This document shows positions 54,226-64,000 of a stretch of DNA of 64,000 nucleotides, piece by piece. The notes beneath the pieces are model-generated. The model made no database searches, was not told where the DNA came from, and was given only the letters and a program-made list of their open reading frames with translations. Every line of letters starts with the position of its first letter. Position 1 is the first letter of the stretch. The position numbers and the translations under genes were made by a program. Source of the stretch: Lampris incognitus (taxonomy: Eukaryota; Chordata; Actinopteri; Lampriformes; Lampridae); contig NC_079219.1 of assembly GCF_029633865.1 (NCBI RefSeq), forward strand, positions 10,815,306 through 10,879,305. The letters run 5' to 3'.

Positions 54226-54615
54226 TTAGAGGGAAATGAAATAGAGGTGGTCAATGTGTACAAATACCTGGGTGTCCTGATTGATGACTCCCTCACTTTC
54301 AAGCCACATGTGGAGAATCTTGTGGAAAAAGCTGAGCCTGAAACTGGGTTTTTATTTTCAAAATAAGTTGTGTTTTTCTTTAAATGTAAAAAAGTGACTT
54401 GCTGCTGCCACCTTTTTACCTGTGTTGGATTATGGAGTTCTTTTGTATATGAATGCTTCTGCTCAATGTCTCCACGCGTTAGACACTGCCTACCATTCTT
54501 CTTTGAGATTTATTACTAATTGCAAATCATTGCCACATCACTGTGAGTTGTATGCTCGGGTGGGATGGCCTGCTCTGGCCACCCGAAGGCTCAATCATTG
54601 GTATACTTTTATATA

Positions 54616-56195
54616 CACTGCTCAAAAAAATAAAGGGAACACATAAGCAATGCAATGTAGCTCCAAGTCAATCACACTTTTGAGATATCAACCTGTCCAG
54701 TTAGGAAGCAACACTGATTTGTGAATCAATTTCACCTGTTGGTAAATTGTCTGATTTCCACCAGGTGGAAATCAGACAATTTGCAAGACAACCCCTATAA
54801 AAGGAATGGATTTGCAGGTGGTGGCCACAGACCATTTGCCTGTCCTCATCTTTTCTGGCCGATCTTTGGTTAGTTTTTCATTTTGCTAGTGCCCTCACCA
54901 CTAGAGGTGGCATGAGGCGGTATCTGCAACCTACAGAAGTTGCTCAGGTAGTGCAGCTCATCCAGGATGGCACATCAATGCGTGCTGAGGCAAGAAGATT
55001 TGATGTGTCTCCCAGCACAGTGTCCAGAGCATGGAGGAGGTACCAGGAGACAGGCCAGTACACCAGGAGACGTGGAGGGGGCCGCAGGAGGACAACAACC
55101 CCGCAGCAGGACCGCTATCTGGTCCTTTGTGCAAGGAGGAACAGGAGGAGCACTGCCGGAGCCCTACAAAACGACCTTCAACAGGCCACTAATGTGCAGG
55201 TTTCTGCTCAAACAGTGAGAAACAGAATGCATGAGGATGGTATGAGGGCCCGACGTCCACAATTCGGGCCTGTGCTCACAGCCCAACACCGTGCAGCCCG
55301 ATTGACCTTTGCCAGAGAACATCTTGGTTGGCAGATTCGCCATTGGCGCCCCGTGCTCTTCACAGATGAGAGCAGGTTCACACTGAACACATGTGACAGA
55401 CGTGAGAGAGTCTGGAGACGCTGTGGAGAACGTTCTGCTGCCTGCAACATCCTCCAGCATGACCGGTTTGGCGGTGGGTCAGTGATGGTCTGGGGAGGCA
55501 TATCCTTGGAGGGCCGCACAGACCTCTACGTGCTAGCCAGAGGTACCATGACTGCCATTAGGTACCGGGATGAGATCCTCAGACCCATTGTCAGACCATA
55601 TGCTGGTGCAGTGGGCCCTGGGTTCCTGCTCATGCATGACAATGCTCGTCCTCATGTGGCCAGAGTGTGTCAGCAGTTCCTGTATGTCGAGGGCATTGAT
55701 GCTATGGACTGGCCTGCACGTTCCCCAGACCTGAATCCAATCGAGCACCTCTGGGACATCATGTCTCGTACCATCCGCCAACGCGATGTCGCAACACAGA
55801 CTGTCCGGGAGTTGACCGATGCCCTGATCCAGGTCTGGGAGGAGATCCCTCAGGAGACCATCCGTCGTCTCATCAGGAGCATGCCCAGACGTTGTAGGGA
55901 GTGCATACAGGCACGTGGAGGCCACACACACTACTGAGCCTCATTTTGAATCATCTTGAAGAATTTCCACAGAAGTTGGATCAGCCTATGTTCTCATTTT
56001 CCACTTTGATTTTGAGTATGATTCTGAATCCAGACCTTAATGGGCTAATGATTTTGATTTCCATTGATCATTCTTAGGTTATTTTGCTCTAAACACATTC
56101 CTCTGTCTAATAAATAAAGATTTTCAGCTGAAATATTTCATTCATCGAGGTCCATATTGTGTTTTTAGGTGTTCCCTTTATTTTTTTGAGCAGTG
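54616..56195 (+). mobile_element. intact Tc1-like transposon, DD34E
   Basis: A 1,580-bp element with TA duplications (54614-54615, 56196-56197). Inverted repeats begin CACTGCTCAAAAAAATAAAG. Transposase open throughout. A 39-bp near-perfect palindrome lies at 54744-54782 between the left end and the gene. Confidence 0.94.
54912..55937 (+). CDS. Tc1-like transposase, DD34E
   Basis: A 341-residue transposase with no internal break. The N-terminal helix-turn-helix pair ([37 protein letters not shown]) is followed by a basic RRRGGGRRR linker. The catalytic domain carries [17 protein letters not shown] and [11 protein letters not shown]. Counting from the Asp of HDNA to the Glu of NPIE leaves 34 residues, the classic Tc1 spacing. 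The ATG at 54912 is the first in frame. The length fits the family. It should recognise the element's own ends and insert at TA. Confidence 0.93.
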   Translation: MRRYLQPTEVAQVVQLIQDGTSMRAEARRFDVSPSTVSRAWRRYQETGQYTRRRGGGRRRTTTPQQDRYLVLCARRNRRSTAGALQNDLQQATNVQVSAQTVRNRMHEDGMRARRPQFGPVLTAQHRAARLTFAREHLGWQIRHWRPVLFTDESRFTLNTCDRRERVWRRCGERSAACNILQHDRFGGGSVMVWGGISLEGRTDLYVLARGTMTAIRYRDEILRPIVRPYAGAVGPGFLLMHDNARPHVARVCQQFLYVEGIDAMDWPARSPDLNPIEHLWDIMSRTIRQRDVATQTVRELTDALIQVWEEIPQETIRRLIRSMPRRCRECIQARGGHTHY

Positions 56196-56675
56196 TATAT
56201 AAGGTAATCCTCGGTCTACTGCCTTCCTACATTTGTGATTTAATTGCACTGAGAAGTGCTGGTCCTTACTCCTTTCGTTCTCTTGACTATGTGTTGCTTT
56301 CTGTTCCATATGCCCGCACTGAATTGGGTAAAAAGGCTTTTGTTCATTCTGCACCTTTAACCTGGAATATGTTGCAGAATGACTGGAAACTTACAGAGTT
56401 AATCTCACTGAGCTGTTTTAAATCCAAATTGAGAGTACTTGAAGCTGATTTCACAACATGTACTTGTTTTTTATAATCTGCTTGCAATTTACTTTTTTCT
56501 AAATTTTTTTGTCTTTTGTTTGTGTTTTCAAATGTGTAATTTTGCAACTGTGTGATTTTGTATCTGTGCTTTCTAATTGCTGCTGCCTATCTTTGCCAGA
56601 TCTCCCTTGAAAAAGAGGCTTGTAATCTCAACGGGATCCTTCTGGTTAAATAAAAATGAATTAAAAAAAAAAAAT

Positions 56676-57729
56676 CATATAAACACCAGCAAATTCTCTG
56701 ACTAGAGGCCAAATTTTATGGTTTTTAAGAGCCACTCTTAATATATATTTGGAAACTTTAAAATACTGCACAAACATTAAAGCCAGAAATACTCTGTTTG
56801 TAAAAAATATTCTGTGTGTTTGTAAAAAATATTCTTTAACTGAGGTTTAATTGAAACCCCTCCAAGCACGTTTATTTACTTTAAGTATTGCTGTTCCTTT
56901 TGACAACACTATATACTTTGTTTTCTGTAATGCTTGTATCCGGTTACATAATTGTAAACGTCAACAACTTAAATGTTTTTTTGATTTAAAAAAAAAAACA
57001 AAAAAAAAACCTTGGAAACCGGTTCATAGAAGGTTCACAACTGTGAACCGGCACCAGTACCAGCACCAGCCCAGTGGAAAGGGGGTAACAGACAAAGTGT
57101 TTGTTGTTGTAACGCACTCTAAAATTTACACCTACCGGAATAGTCCAGGGCAGGGATGACCTAATCACAGAGTTAATTTCAATAAGTTGCACACTTCGTA
57201 TTTTATGTTAGAGACATTCCCATGAATCAGTGAAAAGGGGGGGGGGGTAAATCTGCCAGCCATCAGGGCAGAGGCAGAGCTAGGCTGTCAGCACAAAGGG
57301 GGCAAAGCATTCTCGAGAGGCCCTTCTGATAAAATCATTTTAAAATTCACAGCTGGAAAACAGCGGATATAAATAAACTATCCTATCCATAAACACAAAT
57401 TATCATTTATTTAGCTAAGCAAGCCTATGCCTTGCTTAGCATATGGTGAACCCACTTTGTCAAACAAGCCTGTTCTGAAGAAAAATAAAATAAAATGTGT
57501 TGTCAGTTGCTTTCAACACCGCAGTCGGTTTCAGCACCAAGGGCAGCATGCGTGCATCGATTGACGAATGGTTCAGTACCACCACCGATAGACAGAGACA
57601 GGCCAGGTTCACTGTCTCAATACCATGTCTCTAACAATTGTGATTGATTTTCACAATACATTTTTTTTGCACATACACATGGATATATTTGGAACTACAT
57701 AACCATAAATGCATTACACATAATCCATA
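56676..57729. other. unassigned sequence between elements
   Basis: No gene is supported. Fragments such as AACCGGTTCATAGAAGGTTC (57017) and GGCAGAGCTAGGCTGTCAGC (57271) look like pieces of old dispersed repeats, but I cannot name them. A G-run lies at 57238-57247. Confidence 0.4.
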
Positions 57730-58031
57730 TACAGTACATCCAGAAAGGATTCACACCCCTTCACTTTCCCCACATTTTGTTATGTTACAGCCTTGTCCAA
57801 AATGGATTAAATTCCTTTTCTTTCCCTCATCAATCTACATGCAATACACCATAATGACAAAGCGAAAAGGGTTTTGTGGAAATGTTTGCAAATTTATTAA
57901 AAATAAAGAACTAAAATATTGCATGTACATAAGTATTCACACCCTTTACTCAGTACTTGGTTGAGGCACCCTTGGCAGTGATTACAGCCTCAAGTCTTCT
58001 TGGGTATGAAGCTACAAGCTTGGCACACCTA

Positions 58032-59651
58032 CAGTGGCTTGCAAAAGTATTCATACCCCTTGAACTTTTCCACATTTTGTCACGTTTCAACCACAAACAT
58101 AAATATATTTTATTGGAATTTTATGTGAAAGACCAACACAAAGTAGCACACAATTGTGAAGTACAAAGAAAATGATACAGGATTTAAAAAATGTTTTACA
58201 AATAAAAAACTGAAAAGTGCGGTGTGCAAAAGTATTCAACCCCCTGAGTCAATACTTTGTGGAACCGCCTTTTGCTGCAATTACAGCTACAAGTCTTTTG
58301 GGGTATGTCTCTACCAGCTTTGCACATCTAGAGACTGAAATTTTTGCCCATTCTTCTTTGCAAACAGCTCAAGCTCAGTCAGATTAGATGGAGAGCGTTT
58401 GTGAACGGCAGTTTTCAGATCTTGCCACAGATTCTCAATTGGATTTAGGTCTGGACTTGGACTGGGCCATTCTAACACATGAATATGTTTTGTTTTAAAC
58501 CATTCCATTGTAGCCCTGGCTTTACGTTTAGGGTCGTTGTCCTGCTGGAAGGTGAACCTCCGCCCCAGTCTCAAGTCTTTTGCAGACTCCAACAGGTTTT
58601 CTTCCAAGATTGCCCTGTATTTGGCTCCATCCATCTTCCCATCAACTCTGACCATCTTCCCTGTCCCTGCTGAAGAGAAGCACCCCCAGAGCATGATGCT
58701 GCCACCACCATGTTTGACAGTGGGGATGGTGTGTTCAGAGTGATGTGCAGTGTTAGTTTCCGCCACACACAGCGTTTTGCATTTAGGCCAAAAAGTTGAA
58801 TTTTGGTCTCATCTGACCAGAGCACCTTCTTCCACATGTTTGCTGTGTCCCCCACATGGCTTCTGGCAAACTGCAAACGGGAATTCTTATGGTTTTCTTT
58901 TAACAATGGCTTTCTTCTTGCCACTCTTCCATAAAGGCCAGATTTGTGCAGTGCACGACCAATAGTTGTCCTGTGGACAGATTCCCCCACTGTGGATCTC
59001 TGCAGTTCGTCCAGAGTCACCATGGGCCTCTTGGCTGCATCTCTGATCAGTGTTCTCCTTGTTCGGCCTGTAAGTTTAGGTGGACGGCCGTGTCTTGGCA
59101 GGTTTGCAGTTGTGCCATACTCTTTCCATTTCAGGATGATGGATTGAACAGTGCTCCGTGAGATGTTCAAAGCTTGGGAAATCTTTTTATAGCCTAACCC
59201 TGCTTTAATCTTCTCCACAACTTTATCCCTGACCTGTCTGGTGTGTTCCTTGGACTTCATGATGCTGTTTGCGCCCCAATATTCTCTTAACAAACCTCTG
59301 AGGCCGTCACAGAACAGCTGTATTTGTACTGAGATTAGATTACACACAGGTTGACTCTATTTAGTCATTGGGTCAACATTCGATCATTCAGCAATCATCA
59401 GGCAACTTCTGAAGGCAATTGATTGCACTCAGAGAAAAGGGGGCTGAATACTTTTGCACACCGCAATTTTCAGTTTTTTATTCGTAAATTTTTTTTAAAA
59501 TCATGTGTAATTTTCTTTGTACTTCACAATTGTGTGCCACTTTGTGTTGGTCTTTCACATACAATTCCAATAAAATATATTTATGTTTTTGGTCGTAACG
59601 TGACAAAATGTGGAAAAGTTCAAGGGGTATGAATACTATTTCAAGCCACTG
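58032..59651 (-). mobile_element. inner Tc1-like transposon
   Basis: A 1,620-bp element at TA (58030-58031, 59652-59653). Its ends are CAGTGGCTTGCAAAAGTATT and, mirrored on the right, CAGTGGCTTGAAATAGTATT. It differs clearly in sequence from the outer family, so it is not a tandem copy. Confidence 0.93.
58249..59260 (-). pseudogene. inner Tc1-like transposase, DD34E, frameshifted
   Basis: ATG at 59260 (MKSKEHTRQVRDKVVEKIKA). The N-terminal DNA-binding domains and WSDETKIQLFGL are in one frame to about 58745. The rest ([44 protein letters not shown]) is in another. A further shift lies near the C-terminus (about 58345). The usual DNDPKH reads DNDPKR. Without the first shift it would be a normal 340-residue enzyme. 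Confidence 0.9.
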
Positions 59652-60980
59652 TATATTTGGGGTATTTCTCCCATTCTTCTCTGCAGATCCTCTCGAGCTC
59701 TGTAGGGTTAGATGGGGAGTGTCGCTGCACAGCTATTTTCAGGTCTTTCCAGAGATGTTCAATGGGGTTCAATCTGGGCTCTGGCTGGGCCACTCAAGGA
59801 CATTCACAGACTTGTCCCGAAGCCACTCCTTTGTTGTCTTGGCTGTGTGCTTAGGGTCGTTGTCGTGTTGAAGGGTAAACCTTCGCCCCAGTCTGAGGTC
59901 CTGAGCGCTCTGGAGCAGGTTTTCATCAAGGATCTCTCTGTACTTTGCTCCATTCATCTTTCCCTCGATCCTGACTAGTCTCTCAGTCCTGCCGCTTAAA
60001 AACATCCCCACAGCATGATGCTGCCACCACCATGCTTCACTGTAGGGATGGTATTAGCAAGGTGATGAGAGGTGCCTGGTTTCCTCCAGACGTGACGTTT
60101 GGCATTCAGGCCAAAGAGTTCAATCTTGGTTTCATCAGACCAGAGAATCTTGTTTCTCATGGCCCGAGAGTCCTTTGGGTGCTTTTTGGCAAACTCCAAG
60201 CGGGCTGTTATGTGCCTTTTACTAAGCAGAGGCTTCCGTCTGGCCACTCTACCATAAAGGCCTGATTGGTGGAGTGCTGCAGAGATGGTTGTCCTTCTGG
60301 AAGGTTCTCCCATCTCCACAGAGGATCGCTGGAGCTCTGTCAGAGTGACCATTGGGTTCTTGGTCACCCCCCTGACCAAGGCCTTTCTCCCCCGATTGCT
60401 CAGTTTGGCTGGGCGGCCAGCTCTAGGAAGAGTCCTGGTGGATTCAAACCTCTTCCATTTATGAATGATGGAGACCACTGTGCTCTTCAAAGCTGTAGAA
60501 ATGTTTTTGTACCCTTCGCCAGATCTGTGCCTCGATACAATCCTGTCTCGGAGGTCCACAGACAATTCCTTTGACTTCATGGCTTGGTTTCTGCTCTGAC
60601 ATGCATGTCAACAGTGGGACCTTATATAGACAGGTGTGTGCCTTTCCAAATCATGTCCAATCAATTGAATTTACTACAGGTGGACTCCAATCCAGATGTA
60701 GAAACATCTCAAGGATGATCAGTGGAAACAGGATGAACCTGAGCTCAATTTTGAGTGTCATAGCAAAGGGTGTGAATACTTACGTACATGCAATATTTCA
60801 GTTTTTTATTTTTAATAAATTTGCAAAAATTTCTACAAAACCTTTTTTGCTTTGTCATTATGGGGTATTATGTGTAGATTGATGAGAAAAAAAGGAATTT
60901 AATCTATTTTGGAATAAGGCTGTAACATAACAAAATGTGGGGAAAGTGAAGGGGTGTGAATACTTTCCGGATGCACTGTA

Positions 60981-61776
60981 CATATATTAGTACACAGATT
61001 GCACATGTATCTTGCCATACATATTATTCATAATACACGCATACATATAGAAAAAAGAAAAAGGAAAATAAACAGACAAAAAAAGTCTCCTAACAACTTG
61101 CAATGAATGAGGGGAGATATTACTTATTCTGTCATAAAGAATTGATATCAAGTCTTTGCAGTGTGGGGATAAAGAGATGTCTCCTAAATTGCCTAAAATG
61201 TCTCCTAAATTGTGACCAAATTCTAACTGAATGGCACACTATTGGGTTGGAAGAAAACTGGCTTTGAGGAGCGGGTGAGGAGGCACAGATTAAGGAGCGT
61301 AAAGGAAATGGGCTGGAAGTGTGTTCTATTTGTATCCAAGCCTCACAGTTGTCTTGCACCTCAATTTTCAAAGTGGGGGCCACGGCCCCCTGGGGGGGAG
61401 CCAGGAGGCACCAGGGGGTCCAGGAGAGAAAAATGCAGTTAAAAAAAAATAATAACGAAAATGAAATTAAATATATCAAAAAATAAATTTCAATTCAAAT
61501 TCAATTCATAAGATTATTGTGCCGGTTTAAAATATCAGTTGTAATAAATCTTTCCATACCGAAATGAGGTCTCTGCCACGCCCTTCTTTCAACCGCAGCC
61601 AATAAATAACTAACCATCTGCCTGTCAGTCAAAGCATGTTTAGCTGCCAACTGTTGCCCGAGCGTGTTAATCAAATCACAAGTTAGCTTACGACTGCTTC
61701 TTGCGCTAGCGAGCTAACGTTAGCTTTTTTCTGTGGCCGTGGAATTTAGCTAGTTAGCTGGTGCTAGCTTAAAATA
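60981..61776. other. flank of the hAT element, no gene
   Basis: AT-rich sequence. A G/C-rich patch at 61374-61425 (GGGGGCCACGGCCCCCTGGG) resembles the 5' ends of ZBED-type hAT elements; I could not fix the terminal repeat. Confidence 0.4.
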
Positions 61777-63594
61777 ATGGAGAAGTTTTTGAAGAGAAAA
61801 ACGTCAGACGAGCAAACTGGAGACAGCAACGAGCAGATTGGAGGCAGCAATGAGCAGATTGGAGGCAGCAGCTCAGCTGGAAAAAATGCACGAACACGGA
61901 ACTCCTGGCCAACTAAAACACGAAGATACGACCAAGCGTACATAAAGTATGGCTTTACATCCGCAAGTAAAAATGGACATGATATTCCTAAATGTGTTCT
62001 CTCCCTCGAGACCCTCTCGAATGAGTGTCTGAAGCCATCTAAACTTGAACGACACTTGAATCAAAAGCACCCGTCAGAGGCCGACAAATCACTAGAATTT
62101 TTCAAACGAAAAGAACATCTGGCCAGGCAGTCGGCTACTTTTGGGCAGCAAGTTACGGTTTCTGAATGGGCATTGAAGGCATCCTTTTTGGCCTCATACC
62201 ACATTGCCCGTGCTAAGAAACCGCACACAACTGGAGAAAAATTAATTCTACCAGCTACCAAAGATATTGTCAGAGAATTGCTTGGTGAGGATGCCACCAG
62301 CAAAATCAACACTGTACCACTCTCCGACAATTCCTTGAGTCGGCGGATAGGTGACATGGCTCAGGATGGGCCCGTTCAGCTTTTGGAACAGGTGAGAACC
62401 AGCGAGTATTTTGCACTTCAGCTGGACGAGAGCACGGACGTGTCCAATGCTGCACAACTGCTTGTGTACATCCAATTCATTTCCCAGGAAAGCTTTGTGA
62501 GGAAATATTATTTTGCAAAGCACTGTGTGGGGGTTTGTTCTGACGGGGCAGCATCCACGACCAGCCAAAAGAGTGGAGTGACAGCATTCATCAGGCAGAA
62601 GGCCCCCAATGCTGTTGCCACGCACTGCATGCTCCACCGCGAGGCGCTCGTACTGAAACGGATCGATGATGAACTTCATCAGGTATTACAGGACGTTATA
62701 CACATCATCAATTTCATAAAAGCACGCCCCCTGAAACACCGACTGTTCGCTCTTTTGTGTAACGAGATGGGCGCTAGATTTGAGGGTTTGCTGCTCCACT
62801 CCAATGTACGCTGGCTTTCACGAGGGGCTGTTCTCAGTCGCGTATTTGAGCTTCGAAGGGAAATCGCTGAATTCCTCTCGTCTGAAAACCATCAGCTGCT
62901 GGCAGACTGTTTTTCAGATGCATCATTGATTCAGAAACTCGTATATTTGTCGGACATTTTCCAGCATCTAAATAAACTGAATCAGAACATGCAGGGGCGT
63001 GATACATACATATTACATGTCCAGAACAAAATGTGTGCTTTTTCCAAGAAAATCACATTGTGGTTGAGCAAACTCCAGGAGAGAGTGACAGAGATGTTCC
63101 CACATCTTCACTAAGAGCTGCTGTCATCTGGTGTTGAATCAGGCACCATCTCACCACTTATTCAATCCCACCTGGAGCACATGCAGGGATATTTCAAAGA
63201 CTATTTCCCTGACCTTGACAATTCCCACCAAGACTGGATCAGAGACCCTTTTGCACACGGAGTAGGTGCCACTCTGGATATGAAGTCCCAAGAGGAACTC
63301 ATTGATATGTCAAATTCAGGGGAATTGAAAATGAAATTTGATGCTCTTTCACTCCGTGAGTACTGGCTGTATGTGAGAATGGACTGTCCTACCCTGGCTG
63401 ATAGGGCTGTCAAATCCCTTCTTCCATTTGCCACCACATACCTTTGCGAGTCAGGATTCTCAACATTGAAAGTACTGAAAGAAAAGCACAGAGCACGTTT
63501 GCACGTGGACAATGACATGTGTATGGCACTCACAAACCTAAAACCCAGGATTGATAAACTGTGTAGGAGCCACCGAGCCCACCCTTCCCACTAG
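61777..63594 (+). pseudogene. hAT-type (ZBED5-like) transposase, deleted and interrupted
   Basis: One continuous frame from ATG 61777 (MEKFLKRKTSDEQTGDSNEQ) to the stop at 63592-63594, broken by TAA at 63112-63114. It includes a degenerate BED-finger region (CVLSLETLSNECLKPSKLER then HLNQKH), the hAT catalytic entry YFALQLDESTDVSNAAQL, and THCMLHREAL. The C-terminal dimerisation block is LCESGFSTLKVLKEKHRARL. Between FVRKYYF and CVGVCSDGA about 30 residues normally present are missing. The N-terminus has a tandem (GGSNEQI) repeat. Similar proteins occur as domesticated ZBED/SCAND genes, but the deletion and stop argue for a dead transposon copy. Confidence 0.8.
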
Positions 63595-63597
63595 TGA

Positions 63598-63615
63598 GGC
63601 GCGCGCGCGTGCGTG

Positions 63616-63662
<47 letters not shown>
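63598..63662. repeat. (GC)n/(CA)n microsatellite
   Basis: GCGCGCGCGTGCGTGC followed by (CA)n with one AAAC break, directly after the hAT frame. Confidence 0.9.
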
Positions 63663-63665
<3 letters not shown>

Positions 63666-63689
63666 GAACGATAAGAAAGAACATTACAC

Positions 63690-64000
63690 AAAGAAAGAAC
63701 GTTGAACATTGTAAAACAGAATGACAGAATGTTTATATAGTAGAAAGAAATATTGAATATAACAAGTCTGGGAAATGACATTAATAATAAGAAAGACAAT
63801 TACTGAAAGAAAGAAATGTTGAACATTGTAAAACTGAGAAATGACACTGAATGTTTACAATAAAACAGGAAATATTTAATAGTAATTTGGGGAAATTAAA
63901 TGAATAATAAGAAAGAAAAATACTAAAAGAAAGAACTGTTGATGAATATTGTAAAGCACAAATGACAATGTTTGGTTAATAAAAGAAAGAATATTGAATA
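63690..64000. repeat. tandem repeat, 116-120 bp units
   Basis: The motif AAAGAAAGAA(C/A)(G/T)TTGA recurs at 63690, 63806 and 63926, followed each time by CATTGTAAA or ATATTGTAAA and AATGACA. Units are diverged and the array runs off the window. Confidence 0.7.

Larger units (their letters stand above)
54226..56675 (+). mobile_element. LINE C-terminal part interrupted by a Tc1-like element
   Basis: Coding pieces on both sides of 54616-56195 belong to one fish non-LTR retrotransposon: VVNVYKYLGVLIDDSLTFKP (54250-54310) before, and ILGLLPSYICDLIALRSAGP then ARTELGKKAFVHSAPLTWN after. The 3' end is GGGATCCTTCTGGTTAAATA with a poly(A) at about 56663-56675. The left part contains a frameshift. The clade is not firmly known. 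Confidence 0.8.
57950..60580 (-). pseudogene. outer Tc1-like transposase, DD34E, broken
   Basis: ATG at 60580 (MKSKELSVDLRDRIVSRHRS), stop at 57950-57952. The DNA-binding part and first Asp (WSDETKIELFGL) are readable. Lesions: a stop and frame change near 59998-60006, another frame loss just after QSPD at about 59769, a short deletion near the first helix-turn-helix, and the inner transposon inserted in the C-terminal codons. The block [16 protein letters not shown] carries the second Asp. It cannot make a product. Confidence 0.9.
57732..60978 (-). mobile_element. Tc1-like element carrying a second Tc1-like element
   Basis: The outer element has ends CAGTACATCCAGAAAGGATT (left) and, mirrored on the right, CAGTGCATCCGGAAAGTATT, next to TA (57730-57731, 60979-60980). 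About 1.6 kb of its own sequence is split by the inner element at 58032-59651, inserted at TA. The family is the source of the MITE at 11966-12244. Confidence 0.92.

Overview
The window looks like intergenic and intronic DNA from a ray-finned (teleost) fish. Evidence for this is two intron-bearing vertebrate genes (a Neu3-type sialidase and a perilipin), several Tc1-like transposon families, a Rex3/RTE-type LINE 3' end, a 5S-rRNA-derived SINE, many (CA)n/(GA)n/(TA)n microsatellites, and no bacterial-style gene organisation. Most open reading frames belong to mobile elements.

Layout. 0-2.2 kb: a SINE end and a decayed L1-like LINE. 3.1-7.6 kb: a nearly complete Ty3/gypsy LTR element on the minus strand, with one nonsense codon in its protease. 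8.0-9.6 kb: an intact Tc1-like transposon with a DD38E catalytic triad. 9.8-12.8 kb: a LINE fragment, then an En/Spm-like transposase relic split by a 279-bp MITE. 12.8-16.7 kb: a mosaic of LTR-element, LINE and SINE pieces, a tandem repeat, and an 8 x 57-bp minisatellite carrying a CCAAT box in every unit. 17.0-18.2 kb (minus): a compact two-exon sialidase gene. 18.2-21.1 kb: SINE, a U2 snRNA fragment, long microsatellites and an inverted repeat. 21.2-29.5 kb (plus): a young, apparently intact Ty3/gypsy element with a textbook -1 frameshift signal between gag and pol. 29.5-31.5 kb: a SINE, a Tc1-like element with a DD36E triad and one stop codon, and a Ras-like GTPase exon relic. 34.2-45.5 kb (minus): a perilipin gene with seven coding exons (472 codons) and large introns full of repeats. 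47.4-57 kb: stacked and nested LINEs with an intact DD34E Tc1-like transposon. 57.7-61 kb: one broken Tc1-like element inside another. 61.8-63.6 kb: a hAT-type transposase with an internal deletion and a stop codon.

The two host genes are on the same strand about 16 kb apart, and nothing links them functionally. The sialidase removes sialic acid from gangliosides. The perilipin coats lipid (or carotenoid) droplets and has three candidate PKA sites in its last exon. The mobile elements form a layered insertion history with readable target-site duplications. Potentially active elements, judged by intact frames and near-identical ends, are the 21.2-29.5 kb gypsy element, the DD38E Tc1-like element and the DD34E Tc1-like element at 54.6 kb. 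All assignments come from reading the sequence; no database search was run.
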